Made by a program: the position numbers and the translations under genes
NCBI GenBank assembly: GCA_977006965.1
Contig: OZ345352.1
Coordinates: 1,612,001-1,676,000 of the forward strand
DNA: 64,000 nucleotides
Reading direction: 5' to 3'
From: Phymatolithon calcareum
Taxonomy: Eukaryota > Rhodophyta > Florideophyceae > Hapalidiales
Shown here: in pieces, positions 1 through 9,621 of the stretch
How the letters are laid out: every line of letters starts with the position of its first letter
Numbering within the stretch: position 1 is the first letter of the stretch
Notes under the pieces: generated by a model
Seen by the model: only the letters and a program-made list of their open reading frames with translations
Told to the model about the DNA's origin: nothing
Databases searched by the model: none

Positions 1-761
1 GGAGCATTTGTTAGTCTAAACGGCAGAACTTGGAACTCGAAATGTCCATACCTTGTCTGAAAAGCGGTGAGGGGAATGGATTCCTCGTCAAAGCGGATTT
101 GATGATATCCGCTTCTTAGGTCGATCTTTTTGAAGTACTTGGCGGTAGAGAGTTGGTCTAGGATGTCGTCTATCCGCGGGAGAGGATAGCTGTTCTTGAC
201 GATAAGGCGGTTTAGACCTCGATAGTCTACGCCAAATCGCATAGTTCCATCCTTCTTACTGATCAATAGAACAGGTGCTCCCCATGGGCTGGTACTTGGG
301 CGGATAAAGCCTTGTTCTATGAGTTCTTCGAGTTGGTTCTGTAATTATTGGAGCTCGGCAGTAGAAATTCGGTATAATCCTTTTCTCTGAGAGGCGCTAT
401 TTTCCTTTAGGTGTATGGAAAAATCATGTGCGCGCTTTGGGGGAAGTCCTTCAGGTAGTTTCTTTGGGAACACGTCCTTGAATTCGTTTAGTATCACACG
501 AATTTCTTGGTTCCGTGTATTTTCGGCGATCTCTTCGTTGGTTTCGGGGATTTTTCGGAGGACGACAGCACACATGGGGTAACTTCGTTTTTCATCTTTG
601 GTAATTGCATTCACGGAGCCGAGGCTAGGCCTTCTTGGTTCAGTGGCGACAATGGTATAATGTTTCCTCTTGTATGAAAAGTTTACTTCATTGATGTAAC
701 AGTTGAAAATGGCTCTTCTATCGGAAGTCCACGTTTTTCTGAGGTATACGTCGCAATTCAA
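1..761 (-). pseudogene. Ty3/gypsy reverse transcriptase (N-terminal half) and upstream linker, broken
   Basis: The minus strand encodes a linker with LPEGLPPKR, typical of the segment before gypsy RT. After a TAA stop near 343 it continues with [50 protein letters not shown] and [12 protein letters not shown], which are RT fingers/palm motifs including the first catalytic Asp region. The frame then reads [10 protein letters not shown], with the usual FG of FGLTNAP changed to FR, and leaves the window before the YxDD box. RT would copy the element RNA into cDNA. The internal stop and the F-R change show this copy is inactive. Confidence 0.85.
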
Positions 762-1194
762 CGGGCAGACTGCTAATCGGAGTTTTTCTGTATAACCACC
801 TAGGGATATGGTGTATTGTACTCTTAATTATTTGACTTGTGCCAGTAGCCATGGAGGCCGTTTTATTCGTGGTTTCAATGGATATACCGTGTTCGGAGCA
901 AAAATCTTCGGAAATGTAATTGAGTTCGGCACCATCATCAATGAGGATTGTTGCTGAAATGCGGGAAACTTTGGCTCTAGTGACAAGAAGACTAGGGTTG
1001 GAAGGTTGGAAGGGATCACTCTCGGACAATTGATTCTCGAGAGGAGTTTCAGAAGGAGGATCAGGAGGTGGTGGAATGGTCTTCGAAACTGAGGAACGGT
1101 CGGTTGGAGACGTGCGAGGCTGGTCAGCTCTCAGTTCCTCTGGCCTTTTGGGTAGTTTCTTGCCATATGACCTTTGTCGTGGCAACGAAGGCAT
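718..1194 (-). pseudogene. gypsy aspartic protease region, degraded
   Basis: The frame contains SRISATILIDDGAELNYISE, which matches the retropepsin active-site segment of Ty3/gypsy elements (usually DSGA), with the Ser changed to Asp. The N-terminal part is Pro/Ser-rich, like a gag-protease linker. Protease would process the polyprotein. The position between the gag zinc-knuckle frame and the RT linker frame supports the call, and the frame change at both ends shows decay. Confidence 0.65.
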
Positions 1195-1939
1195 CGGCCT
1201 TCTTTCATACAGATCTCACGTTCAGCCGGAGTGAGCTTCTGCAGCTGTATGTTTCCAATGTCCATGGGAACGGGTGCCTGTACTTTATTTCCCTGTCTCT
1301 GGTTACCCTGACCGTTTCTGTTACCAGTAGTGGGCTTTTTCAGTCGGCTGTGAACTGACTCAACTCGTTCAGCGTCACGCATGGCATCAGATAGCTTGGT
1401 ATATACTTGTTCGTGCATAGTTCATTCGAGATGTAGGACTTAAGCCCGCGGGTGTAGCGATAGATCTGCTCGTCTACGCTGATGCTCGGAATGTCGAGGA
1501 TGATTCTATGGAAGTCTTCATTGAACGTGGCAACATCTTTGAGATGTTTCCATTTGGCGACTTTATCTCGAGAAATATTTTCTTTGTTTAGGGTTTCGAA
1601 GCGAGAGATCAAAGCTTCACGTAGCTGGATCCAGGTTGCGATGTTTCGACTGTCTTCTGTTTCCTTGTAAACAATCTACCATTCATGAGTTGGACCACGA
1701 AGGTGGATGACGGCGATAGGTAAGGCTTGGTCGTCAGTTGAGCCGGAGAGGTAGTTGTTCATGTGAGTTTTCGAACTTAAAACCGAGTCCTTTCCCTTAA
1801 AGGGTTCGGGAGACTTGATTTTCGGCGGTTTTACTTGGGTTACGAGCTGCATCTGGGCATTTTGTAAGGCTGTCTTGGTTTGATTCAGGTCGGCTTGGAG
1901 CGAGGAAAGGTTTTGTTGTGCACTATTGAACTGTGCCAA
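1131..1939 (-). pseudogene. gypsy gag, broken over three frames
   Basis: Three overlapping minus-strand frames give the parts of a gag protein. About 1676-1939 carries a coiled-coil-like N-terminus (SAQQNLSSLQADLNQTKTAL) and FKGKDSVLSSK. About 1340-1612 resembles the retrotransposon gag core (VDEQIYRYTRGLKSYI). About 1131-1418 carries CLRCHDKGHMARNY, a CCHC zinc knuckle whose last Cys is replaced by Tyr. Gag forms the particle and binds RNA. The frame changes and lost Cys make it a pseudogene. Confidence 0.7.
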
Positions 1940-2180
1940 AAGGTTGTGGTATGCATTGGCAAGTCCTTGTAGAGTTGGTGGGTTCGGCTGGTTCGGCTGA
2001 TACGGCTGATTCTGTGGGTTCTAGTGGTTGGAATCCATGTTACCACACAAGAGAAGATTTATTTAGGAAGAGCGGGAGGATTCAATAATTCCTTGCACAA
2101 AGAGTTTGTGCTTCCGACTATTAACGTGCATACGGTAGTCCTCAGAACTGGAGAGGGTAAGATCGCAGCACTTGTCGGGC

Positions 2181-2746
2181 TTATAGGACGTCTAAGTTTG
2201 TGGCGACGAGTGAGGCGGTGGTCTTCATCCTTTTTCTTACACGAGAAAACCTTACCGCACGGTATGCACTGAGGGGTCTTCTTGGTGTTCCGACGCTTGG
2301 GTCCTTGATGCCGACGGTGGGTCTTCTGAATCCGATTGATGTGGAGTTGACGATGCGGAGAACCGGGCGCTGAGGAGCCGGTTGGTGTCTGCGGATGATC
2401 CGGGAAGCGGAATCAAACTCGCGGTAGCGCTGATTTGTCTCGGCGAGAAGGCGACGGAAAGGAGCACGAGGGACCGGTGGCAGGCTCAACGCGGGGGAAC
2501 AGTGGATGTCCGACGCGGAGGAGACGGGAGGTCAACGGGGATTAGAGACGGAGGCGTTGGGGTTCTTGGGGTGGAGCACTCTCGTGGACCGTCCAACGGT
2601 TCCGGCGTGCGAGGCTCCCAGAGGTCGGAGGACGGCGGCAGAGTTTCCGGAATGTCGGAGAGCGGGGTCGGAGGGTGGGTTTCTGTGTAGCAGGAGGGAG
2701 ACGGTGTGCGGTCCAAACGATAAACTGAGGCCACTGTTGAGCACAC
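2181..2746 (-). other. Pro/Arg-rich leader or gag N-terminal remnant
   Basis: Two overlapping minus-strand open frames lie between the putative primer-binding site and gag. One (2486-2746) is Pro/Ser/Thr-rich with repeated TPEP/TPTPP runs, the other (2181-2489) is Arg-rich. High GC keeps several frames open here, including a 156-codon plus-strand frame, so coding is uncertain. Position suggests 5' leader or gag N-terminus of the gypsy element. Confidence 0.3.
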
Positions 2747-2867
2747 GAGAAGTAATACTGGTTAGTACTCTTCAACTCGCAATCGCGCACACCGCTGAAA
2801 GTGTCGTGAACGACTGGGAGAGAGAGGCTCAACAGGAGCGCCAACTTACTGTTTGGGTCTGTGGTAC

Positions 2868-2877
2868 GGTGCTACCA
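2868..2877 (-). promoter_or_regulatory. Putative primer-binding site (initiator tRNA-Met type)
   Basis: The minus strand reads TGGTAGCACC. Its first eight bases match the complement of the usual eukaryotic initiator tRNA-Met 3' end (TGCTACCA). It lies a few bases inside a candidate LTR end (CCACA) and upstream of gag. Confidence 0.4.
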
Positions 2878-2880
2878 AGC

Positions 2881-3277
2881 TGTGGGGCTGTGAATCTGAC
2901 AGGACGGCACACTGGTTTTGATCAAGTTGTTCCGTGGCGGAAAGCCGATGGCGGCGCGAAGCGCCGACCTTTATAGGAAAAACAGTGGATCAAAAGATGA
3001 CTTGGCAGAATGAGAATTGGATCAATCGCGTGACGGTCACGCGTCACGTGACATATCTGTCACGCTAGGGTAATTACAATACAATTATAGGATAGTAATT
3101 GTAATTGGTCTTGGCCGGGATCACAGTGACATGATGTATGATAGATTGTGACGTGACGTGTAACGTATGACTGAGGAACCGTAACGAGGAGGAATAGAGT
3201 ATGATTGACTATGTTTCTGGTGTTGATAAGGGGTGTTGATCACGTCACAGGAGTGACGTGAGTGACTATTCGTCACA
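2881..3277 (-). repeat. Putative 5' LTR of the gypsy element
   Basis: The interval begins TGTG and ends CACA, contains a minus-strand TATAAAG near 2970, and lies just outside the primer-binding-like site. It is rich in TGACGTG/CACGTGAC motifs (about 3010-3065, 3120-3160, 3240-3277). The partner LTR is outside the window, so the outer boundary is a guess. Confidence 0.35.
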
Positions 3278-4242
3278 GAACGGCACCAACGCGAAAACGA
3301 TGTCTTTAGGGTCGGCTTGGTCACGGCGACTGGAGGCCCGCGTTCTCAATGAAGTGTGGATCAGGTGAGAATGACCGCCGTTTTTTAGACTGTATTGTAT
3401 TCCGCAGTGATTCTTTGTTTCGCAGTCTACGTAACACTGTATCACTACGTTGTAAGCATAGTAGATACCCTTGGAAAGCTTAAATTCAAGCCTCATTTCG
3501 ATGTTAACCGGTAAGCTGACAAAACGGAGCCGTTCGCTTGACGAGACTCCACGTAGCAGATGGATGGATGCTCGACGATGCAATACGAATTGAAATACCG
3601 AAGCTCTACGCAATCTCACATTGTAATTCCATATTGCAATTTATTGCAATCCCAATATATTGGGTTCAAGCCCTGCGGGTCGTCGTCGTCCTGCATCTGT
3701 CCACTCTAGGCTCTAATATAGCGCAGCACTTTGACAATGATGTGAGGTGAGGACTCTTGCGCTTGTCTGCTAATTCGAAGGCTTCCGGGCACCACGTATT
3801 GAAACGAATGACTAATTCAGGGGTTGATTGATCTGGAAGGAGTTGTCTATTTACAATATTTTTCTTTCTTTATTTACTTATTATCAGTCCTTGGTTGTCT
3901 CTCCCCCTCCGGTCCGCTAGTCGGATTCCAGGCGGGGCTTATATAGATATATCCTATTTTATCTATCATAACTTATGTGCATAAAATTTGCACATTTCAT
4001 TTCTCTAGGTGTTTCTACAAAGCTCCATTCGTGTTCTAGAACCATCCAGAAAGGTCCAATTAGTTTCTAGATGGTTCTGCAAATATTTAATGAAAAGTAA
4101 TCCAGAAAGTCCCGACATAAATTACAGCAATTTACAATTACAGTATTCTACAATACAGAAACTTGGGTAACATTCATTCTGCGTGTATGTGATTGCTACA
4201 ACGTACGGTCGAAACGTGCGACTATAACACGCGTTGTACGAC
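3278..4242. other. No clear gene; AT-rich intergenic DNA
   Basis: A minus-strand frame at 3266-3619 (117 codons) has no recognisable motif and overlaps the putative LTR. The rest is AT-rich and includes a CCCAATATATTGGG palindrome near 3650. No RNA gene was found. Confidence 0.4.
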
Positions 4243-4728
4243 ATGACGAGCATTATGTTGCTCTGCGCGGACAGGATAGTGAATTCGGAGGAACGTGCGA
4301 AGTACACTAACGAGGCCTCGGCCGACATTCTGGGCCCTATCCTTAATATCATGCAGAAAATAGCACTTATCGAGTATGAGTACAATGTTGTCGGACCACT
4401 CAACAGTGTTGGACAGTACATGGCTCGGAGATCGCGTTGTGCCGAGTTTACATCCTGTGCTGTCAGATCATTCCTAATTCCGCAGTATGACATTTTCGAC
4501 ATAACCTACAAGCACTGTGTGTACCAAAGGCTCTCTCGATGTTCACATGAGGGGATGCTTAGAAAGCTGGTTTCATACAAGAGCGTTCAAAGGAGGGCCT
4601 TTCAACAAATCTCTTGTTCGACCAGCTCCTCAGAACACAAATTGACAGGCGCGACTTGCATGGACAACACCGCCTTCTTCCACCACACGAGAATACAGTT
4701 GCACTACTCGCGGACGATTTGCCTGTAA
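4243..4728 (+). CDS. Hypothetical protein, uncertain
   Basis: Starting at the first ATG (4243) the plus strand is open for 161 codons. The product has scattered Cys and no membrane segment or recognised domain. An antisense frame (4122-4502) overlaps part of it. A TATAAC lies only about 20 bases upstream, closer than in the better-supported genes of this window, and no paralogue was seen here. It may be a host gene, a decayed element or a chance frame. Confidence 0.25.
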   Translation: MTSIMLLCADRIVNSEERAKYTNEASADILGPILNIMQKIALIEYEYNVVGPLNSVGQYMARRSRCAEFTSCAVRSFLIPQYDIFDITYKHCVYQRLSRCSHEGMLRKLVSYKSVQRRAFQQISCSTSSSEHKLTGATCMDNTAFFHHTRIQLHYSRTICL

Positions 4729-6130
4729 GCCTTCCCCGCCCGTTTCGACATCACTGCTAGGTTGTACATTGCATTTACGTATTCTCCTTCATCAATGGCG
4801 CATGTGTACAACTCCACCACAAGAATGAAATAGTACAGCACATTTTTTCGATTGAAATTTATTCTTAAATAAACCTCAGTGCGTCCCAGTCTTACGAATA
4901 ATATTCGTATGACTGGCGTTTATATACGGGAAAAGCTTCTTCAGTTGCTGCCTTCCAGCGTGTAGACCGCGAAAGACAGTACTTTACCGTTGTAACTAAT
5001 TTTAAAAATATTTCGCCGGACTTACAAGTCCAGATTTCGCATTTTTGAATGAAAAGTAAAAACAATTTATAGACAGAGCAAGGAACTACATCGCAAAGTT
5101 GTGTCAGGTTTGACTGGCATCACGGTCCGTGTTTCGTAAGCATAGAGGATATCAATATGTGTGGCGTTTTGTGGGATCATCAGCTCTTTTCACGGTTTTT
5201 CTACCCTAACAATCTAAATCTGGCGCTGGCGCCAGCTTTCCAATGGAAAAATGCAGTTTACGTTCGCCTCTAAAAGTAATCTTTGGAGAAGCACATTGGG
5301 GCTTGTACAAAAGTGAGATCTATGTTTATTTGCGGCCTCTCTATCGCGCATCTCTTCACTACACAAGATACTCTCGAATCGCTCCCTCTTTCAATCGTAC
5401 CTGCCGATCTTCGCATCTTTCTGCCTTTCCTTGCTATCCACCTCCACATTTCATTGCCAGCATAAGAGCAGAAAAAACGTACGTACGCTGCTAGGACTTC
5501 TTTTGGATCTCCAGAGAAAATAAAAATTTCAGTAATGAGTTAAAAAACGACATCCTTCAAAAAGTCAGCAGTCCGGTGCCACAGAGTTCTTTTTAGCACA
5601 CCCGTCGCAAGGTGTGGGCCAGAAAAAGTACCTTTCAAAGGGTTCCGAAAGGCACGAATTTGTAAAACGTGGACCGATCACAATTTTTGGTTCTTTGGAA
5701 AGCGGAAGTCGAGCATGGTAACACTACGGCGTTATTTTCCGTCTAGGGCAATCCTCGGAGCTGAGGAGAGCGATGAAAACCTGCCTTTCGCGGGAAAGTC
5801 AAATAACTTGAGAGTACGAAAAACCACAAAATGCATTTATGATACGTATTTACGGAACTGTGCAGAATCGAATGCTGTGTGCCTTTCTCAAAGCACATGG
5901 TGGCCTTAGTGCAAGGGCACTTTTTGCAGGTGTCTGTCGAACCCAGAACATGTGTTTCCTCCTTCCTAAATCCTGCTTGGGGACTCTCATCGAGTGGAAC
6001 ACTAAATGCAATCTTTTGTTTGAGAAAGGCCATCGTCCTTCTTACACCGTAAAGCGAAACTTCCTATTCGGAGGGCGAAGCACCGATATCACTTACGAAT
6101 GCAACTAATTGAAAAGGAATCCAATTTTAT
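4729..6130. other. No supported gene
   Basis: Short frames on both strands (for example 5743-6033 minus, 5839-6108 plus) overlap each other and show no motif. AT-rich spacers separate them. A minus-strand AATAAA near 6125-6131 is consistent with a polyadenylation signal for the broken gene to the right. Confidence 0.4.
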
Positions 6131-6179
6131 TAACGAAAACAGTTTACTTGTTGAGGATATCAACTATTTCAAATGATGT

Positions 6180-7136
6180 CTAAAGAGCTTGAGTCTTTAA
6201 AATGCGTTTGAACGCTGATATCTTGCTTGCAACAGATTTTCTGTCTGGAAAGTCGTCGGGTAATTCTTGTTCGTCAAATCTAAGGCATAAGACGAGGTAA
6301 TCGACGCCCTGCCGGGGCATTTTTTCGATCAGATTGAGCCACAATATCTCTCAGAGCGTTTGCATAATTTGGCGGCATCCTTTTCGCTCTGTGTCCAGTT
6401 TCAATCGTGGGATCTTCAATGCTTCCTCCATGTGCCTTGATATTTTTCAGCCTCGCACTCATTGTGAAAATGAACTGGATGACAAACTGCTCACCGGGAA
6501 GGTCGTACCGCTCAGGATACTTGATAGATAACCTTTCGAGCATTGCAGGCGCGTTAATTCGTCTGCTTTTTCTCTTGTACCCCTAGTTGAAGAACTCTAA
6601 GGGATGTTGCGTTCCTTCCCAAGCTTTGACCATAAAGTGGTCTCACTGCCCATCCTGCAGTACGCGAAGAACTACTTCTGACCTCGTCTTTGATTCCTTT
6701 TGCGGACGGTAATAGTGCAGGGATCTCTTCAGTACTCCAATGTACTTTTGATTCTCCATTCGTGATTAGTGTGTGATCAATAGTTGCTGCTCTCACTTCA
6801 AGTGTTATGCCACGCTCAACACAGCATGTTGGAGAGTGGTCACGAAGTACGGCGCTAGATGAAAAATAGTTCCCCATAACAGCTGCATGCGGATGAAAGC
6901 TTGCTCACTGCTCCGTCAGTATGGATTCCTTGCAGGTCATCTATTGCGTCACGGAGAAGGCTTTTAGGAACTTCATCCGCGTAGTCCAGTTTTGCTCCTA
7001 AGTGCATTTCGTATGCGTGAGCGCGGGCTGTACAAACTGCCATTACACAATTACTGCCAGTGCATAGCGTTGACGTTGGTGATGGGGAATTGTGCACAAA
7101 GTGGTGGGCACCTTCCACTATCGAAGAGGGAACCAT
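6180..7136 (-). pseudogene. Broken minus-strand gene of unknown function
   Basis: Four successive minus-strand segments in different frames read like pieces of one protein. The first (7136-6855) includes VPKSLLRDAIDDLQGIHTDG; the second is 6877-6554; the third (6543-6280) has LERLSIKYPERYDLPGEQ and PPNYANALRDIVAQSDRK. The last (about 6300-6180) has GVDYLVLCLRFDEQELPDDF and ends at a TAG at 6182-6180. Composition and continuity suggest former coding sequence interrupted by frameshifts, or less likely by small introns. An AATAAA follows about 50 bases after the stop. I do not recognise the family; a DNA-transposon or retroelement protein is possible. Confidence 0.45.
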
Positions 7137-7500
7137 TAAATAGTGTCGCGTTCCATATTGGAATAGGCTGGAACGCTTTATGATTACTGTGGTGAACTTT
7201 TTGTTTCGATATGATTTTATCTCTTATGAGAGTAGTTGTAGTTAAGGTTATCGGCTCAATGGCCTTTTCACCTTGCTCTTAATTTCAGAGGCTCTGGGAT
7301 TTTCCAGCTTGTTCGCCGTTGCCCAAACTTCTACAAATGCAAACCAAGCCAGCCCTTATATAGACTTTAACAAATCTTAAGAACTTACATTAGTAGTACA
7401 ATAACTCTAAAAACTAAGTACAATATCCCTTTAGTTTCCACATTTCATTTCTAATCTCGTACTCGTTGCGTATGATACATGATTTTCAAGCAATACTCCT
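7137..7500. other. No gene seen
   Basis: AT-rich sequence with no open frame of note, up to the target-site duplication GGAAAAATG at 7501-7509 that marks the 3' side of the LINE A insertion. Confidence 0.5.
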
Positions 7501-7693
7501 GGAAAAATGTCTTTCTTTTATTGCAATTTTTTTGAAGCCCCACACTCATACGAATATACGGGCAGGGCTTTCTCAGGTGCTGTCCTCGCTCGGGCGGCTC
7601 TTCTCTTATGTCTGGCATTCTATCTGAGACCCTAGCATGTGTTGGGTTGTTTTGATTGCTCTTCGTAACAGTTTCGAGGCGTCGCTTCTTCTT

Positions 7694-8083
7694 TCAGTTC
7701 AGGTCTTCTTCATGCTGCATACTCTCGATGATGCTTTTGCCGCAGAGCAAAAGGTCATCTAATGCCTTCTCAGTTGCCGCTCTGTCGTCTTCCTTGAGTT
7801 CATAGGCTGACAAGTTGCGATCCAGGGTCTCCATGTGCTGTCTGACTTTGTTTCCGAATCTATCTTCCATCAGTGTGGTAGACAATTGGGGAAATCTTCC
7901 AAAGACGTACTGAACCACCAGTTGCCTGTGTTTCAGTTGCGGAAATTTGAGTATTGCAGGGAGTTCTCTTGTCTTGTCGTACGGAATTTTCCGCTTTCTC
8001 TTTGATTCAAGGCTCTCTCCTTCCTTTGTCAGGAATGCTGATCGGAGTTCTTCTGCAGATTGGTTCGCTATTATGTGCTTCAT
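7694..8083 (-). pseudogene. LINE A ORF2 C-terminal domain
   Basis: This frame aligns with the last part of the intact ORF2 at 47445-50495. It shares KRKIPYDK, LKHRQLVVQYVFGRFPQLST and the acidic C-terminal helix. The region follows the RT and has no recognisable RNase H or zinc finger. It lies on the 3' side of the gypsy insertion and belongs with the RT fragments at 13750-13855 and 16410-16968. Confidence 0.8.
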
Positions 8084-8361
8084 CGCTTCATCAAACGTTT
8101 CTCTGGTTTCAATCGATGTGATATCGTTTCTTGTGGCTTAAAGCTCTTCTGAAGTTCTTCTCTCTGGTATTTGCATCAGAAACTTTTCTTTCTTCGCCAT
8201 AGTCCTTCTCAGCATCTTGAAAGCTAGAATTTCCCGTTAATGGGAAGCAGCTTGGATTCGACATATTAGGCGAAGTCTATCCGTCTTTCCTCGTGCCAGT
8301 GGCCCGAAGACTTGTCTGAAAAACGTTTGTTCAACTTCCCTGACCGCGCTCTGGACATTTT

Positions 8362-8678
8362 TGTTATGTTTCTCTACCTTACGGTCGCCCTCTCGACCGA
8401 TGCCGCAGCGCGGAAGTCAGGCATTGACATCCTCGGTCGGCAATGCTAGCACACTGATGTAATGTGCATCACCGTATTGCGTCCTATTGGCTAATATTCC
8501 TCGCTTGTTTATGGTTACCAATATGATCCCATTTTCTTGATTGACTAGATTTTATCATGCCATGATTTTGTTAGTATATATACCAAGGCGGTATAGCCGA
8601 AATTAAATTCGTCACGGAAGTCACCGGGCATACACCGTCAACCAAACCTCGCCATCGCTCGACTCTGACTGCACAACA
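8362..8678 (+). repeat. 5' LTR of gypsy element
   Basis: 317 bp, TG to CA, with a TATATATACC promoter-like motif near 8575. It differs from the 3' LTR at seven positions, all transitions by my reading (about 2.2 percent). Confidence 0.95.
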
Positions 8679-8720
8679 GTTATAACTGATCTCTGCGCAG
8701 ACAGTCAGTGACCCTTCGAC

Positions 8721-9435
8721 ATGGGAGACTCTACGCCACCTCTATCTGGAGGTACTTCCGCCAACCTCTTTGCGCCAATCCAGGCACCAAGACTCAGCAG
8801 CATTTCTCGTACGGCGATACAACATTTTCTCGCCGAGCGTGCTCACTACGAGTCTGCTGTCGCTGCGCAACAAGGGCTGAAGCCAATCTCGTGGGCTGGC
8901 AGCATCGATGCCATTTTTTACGCTCACTGCTTCGCGCCCGCATCTTCGGTAAAGACTACACCAACGTCAACAATTTGACGGACGAAGTCATCAAGAACCG
9001 TCTTTCCACCCTCGTCGGAGGCACCAAGCCCGTGTCGTTTGGCGACGCCCTCTCCGATGTCAAGCGCAACGTTCGCCTTGACAGCTCCGAACCAGATGCT
9101 CGTCTACGCATTCTAATGCTACAGACGAGCTACCTAGAGCTTTGTGAGGGTCATGGCTGGACCTTCGTCGAGAAGGCTCCGAAAGCCGCCGTTAAGCATC
9201 TAATCGCAGTCTTGCAGCCTCCAGCGCTCAATTCCCGGATTGAAGATGCGATTCGCCTTGAGAAAAACGAACTCAAGGACGACTTCTTCGCTTTCGCTGA
9301 ATTTCTGGCTGACGAGGCCAAATCTGCGAAAAGTACCATCCTCTCCGAGCATTCCGATCTTCTCAAAAGAGCAACCGCGAGAGAGGAATTGGCGAGTTGA
9401 AGAAGGACCGTACATCATCCGCTACATCCTCTTGA
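8721..9435 (+). pseudogene. gypsy gag, frameshifted
   Basis: The first ATG after the LTR (8721) opens a frame beginning MGDSTPPLSGGTSANLF. It leaves frame at a run of T near 8921-8926 and continues in another frame (YTNVNNLTDEVIKNRLSTLV to about 9400). The zinc-knuckle-like segment CLNPDCNQKHFVKDC is in the pol frame, after a TGA at 9433-9435. Gag would build the particle. At least two frame changes plus the stop imply inactivation, or unusual recoding; decay is the simpler explanation. Length and order fit a gypsy gag. Confidence 0.7.
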
Positions 9436-9621
9436 AGATATTTTTCTGGAAAGGGGGAAAAACCAAAGCTTCCGGACTGTCTGAACCCAGACTGCAACCA
9501 GAAGCACTTCGTCAAGGATTGCAAGTACACCTCTGACGACACGAAAAAACTTCTTCTCGAGGCGCATAGGGCCGCCAAGAAGGCTAAGAAGAATGCGGAA
9601 AGCGCAAAAGTCTCAGCTATC

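Larger units (their letters stand above)
1..3277 (-). mobile_element. Degraded Ty3/gypsy LTR retrotransposon, cut by window edge
   Basis: Reading the minus strand from about 3277 down to 1 gives a putative LTR, a primer-binding-like site, a Pro/Arg-rich leader region, gag, protease and the N-terminal half of reverse transcriptase, which is the Ty3/gypsy order. The frames are broken several times, including a stop between the protease-RT linker and RT. The RNase H, integrase and other LTR lie beyond the left edge. Classification rests on the RT and protease motifs; the LTR limits are tentative. Confidence 0.75.

Noticed and set aside
3655-3690. GGGTTCAAGCCCTG resembling a tRNA T-arm
   Set aside because: No acceptor, D or anticodon stems could be assembled around it.
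8708-9400. 230-codon frame as gag of the gypsy element
   Set aside because: Its first part is out of frame with MGDSTPP, the first ATG after the LTR; real gag appears to switch into this frame only near 8925.
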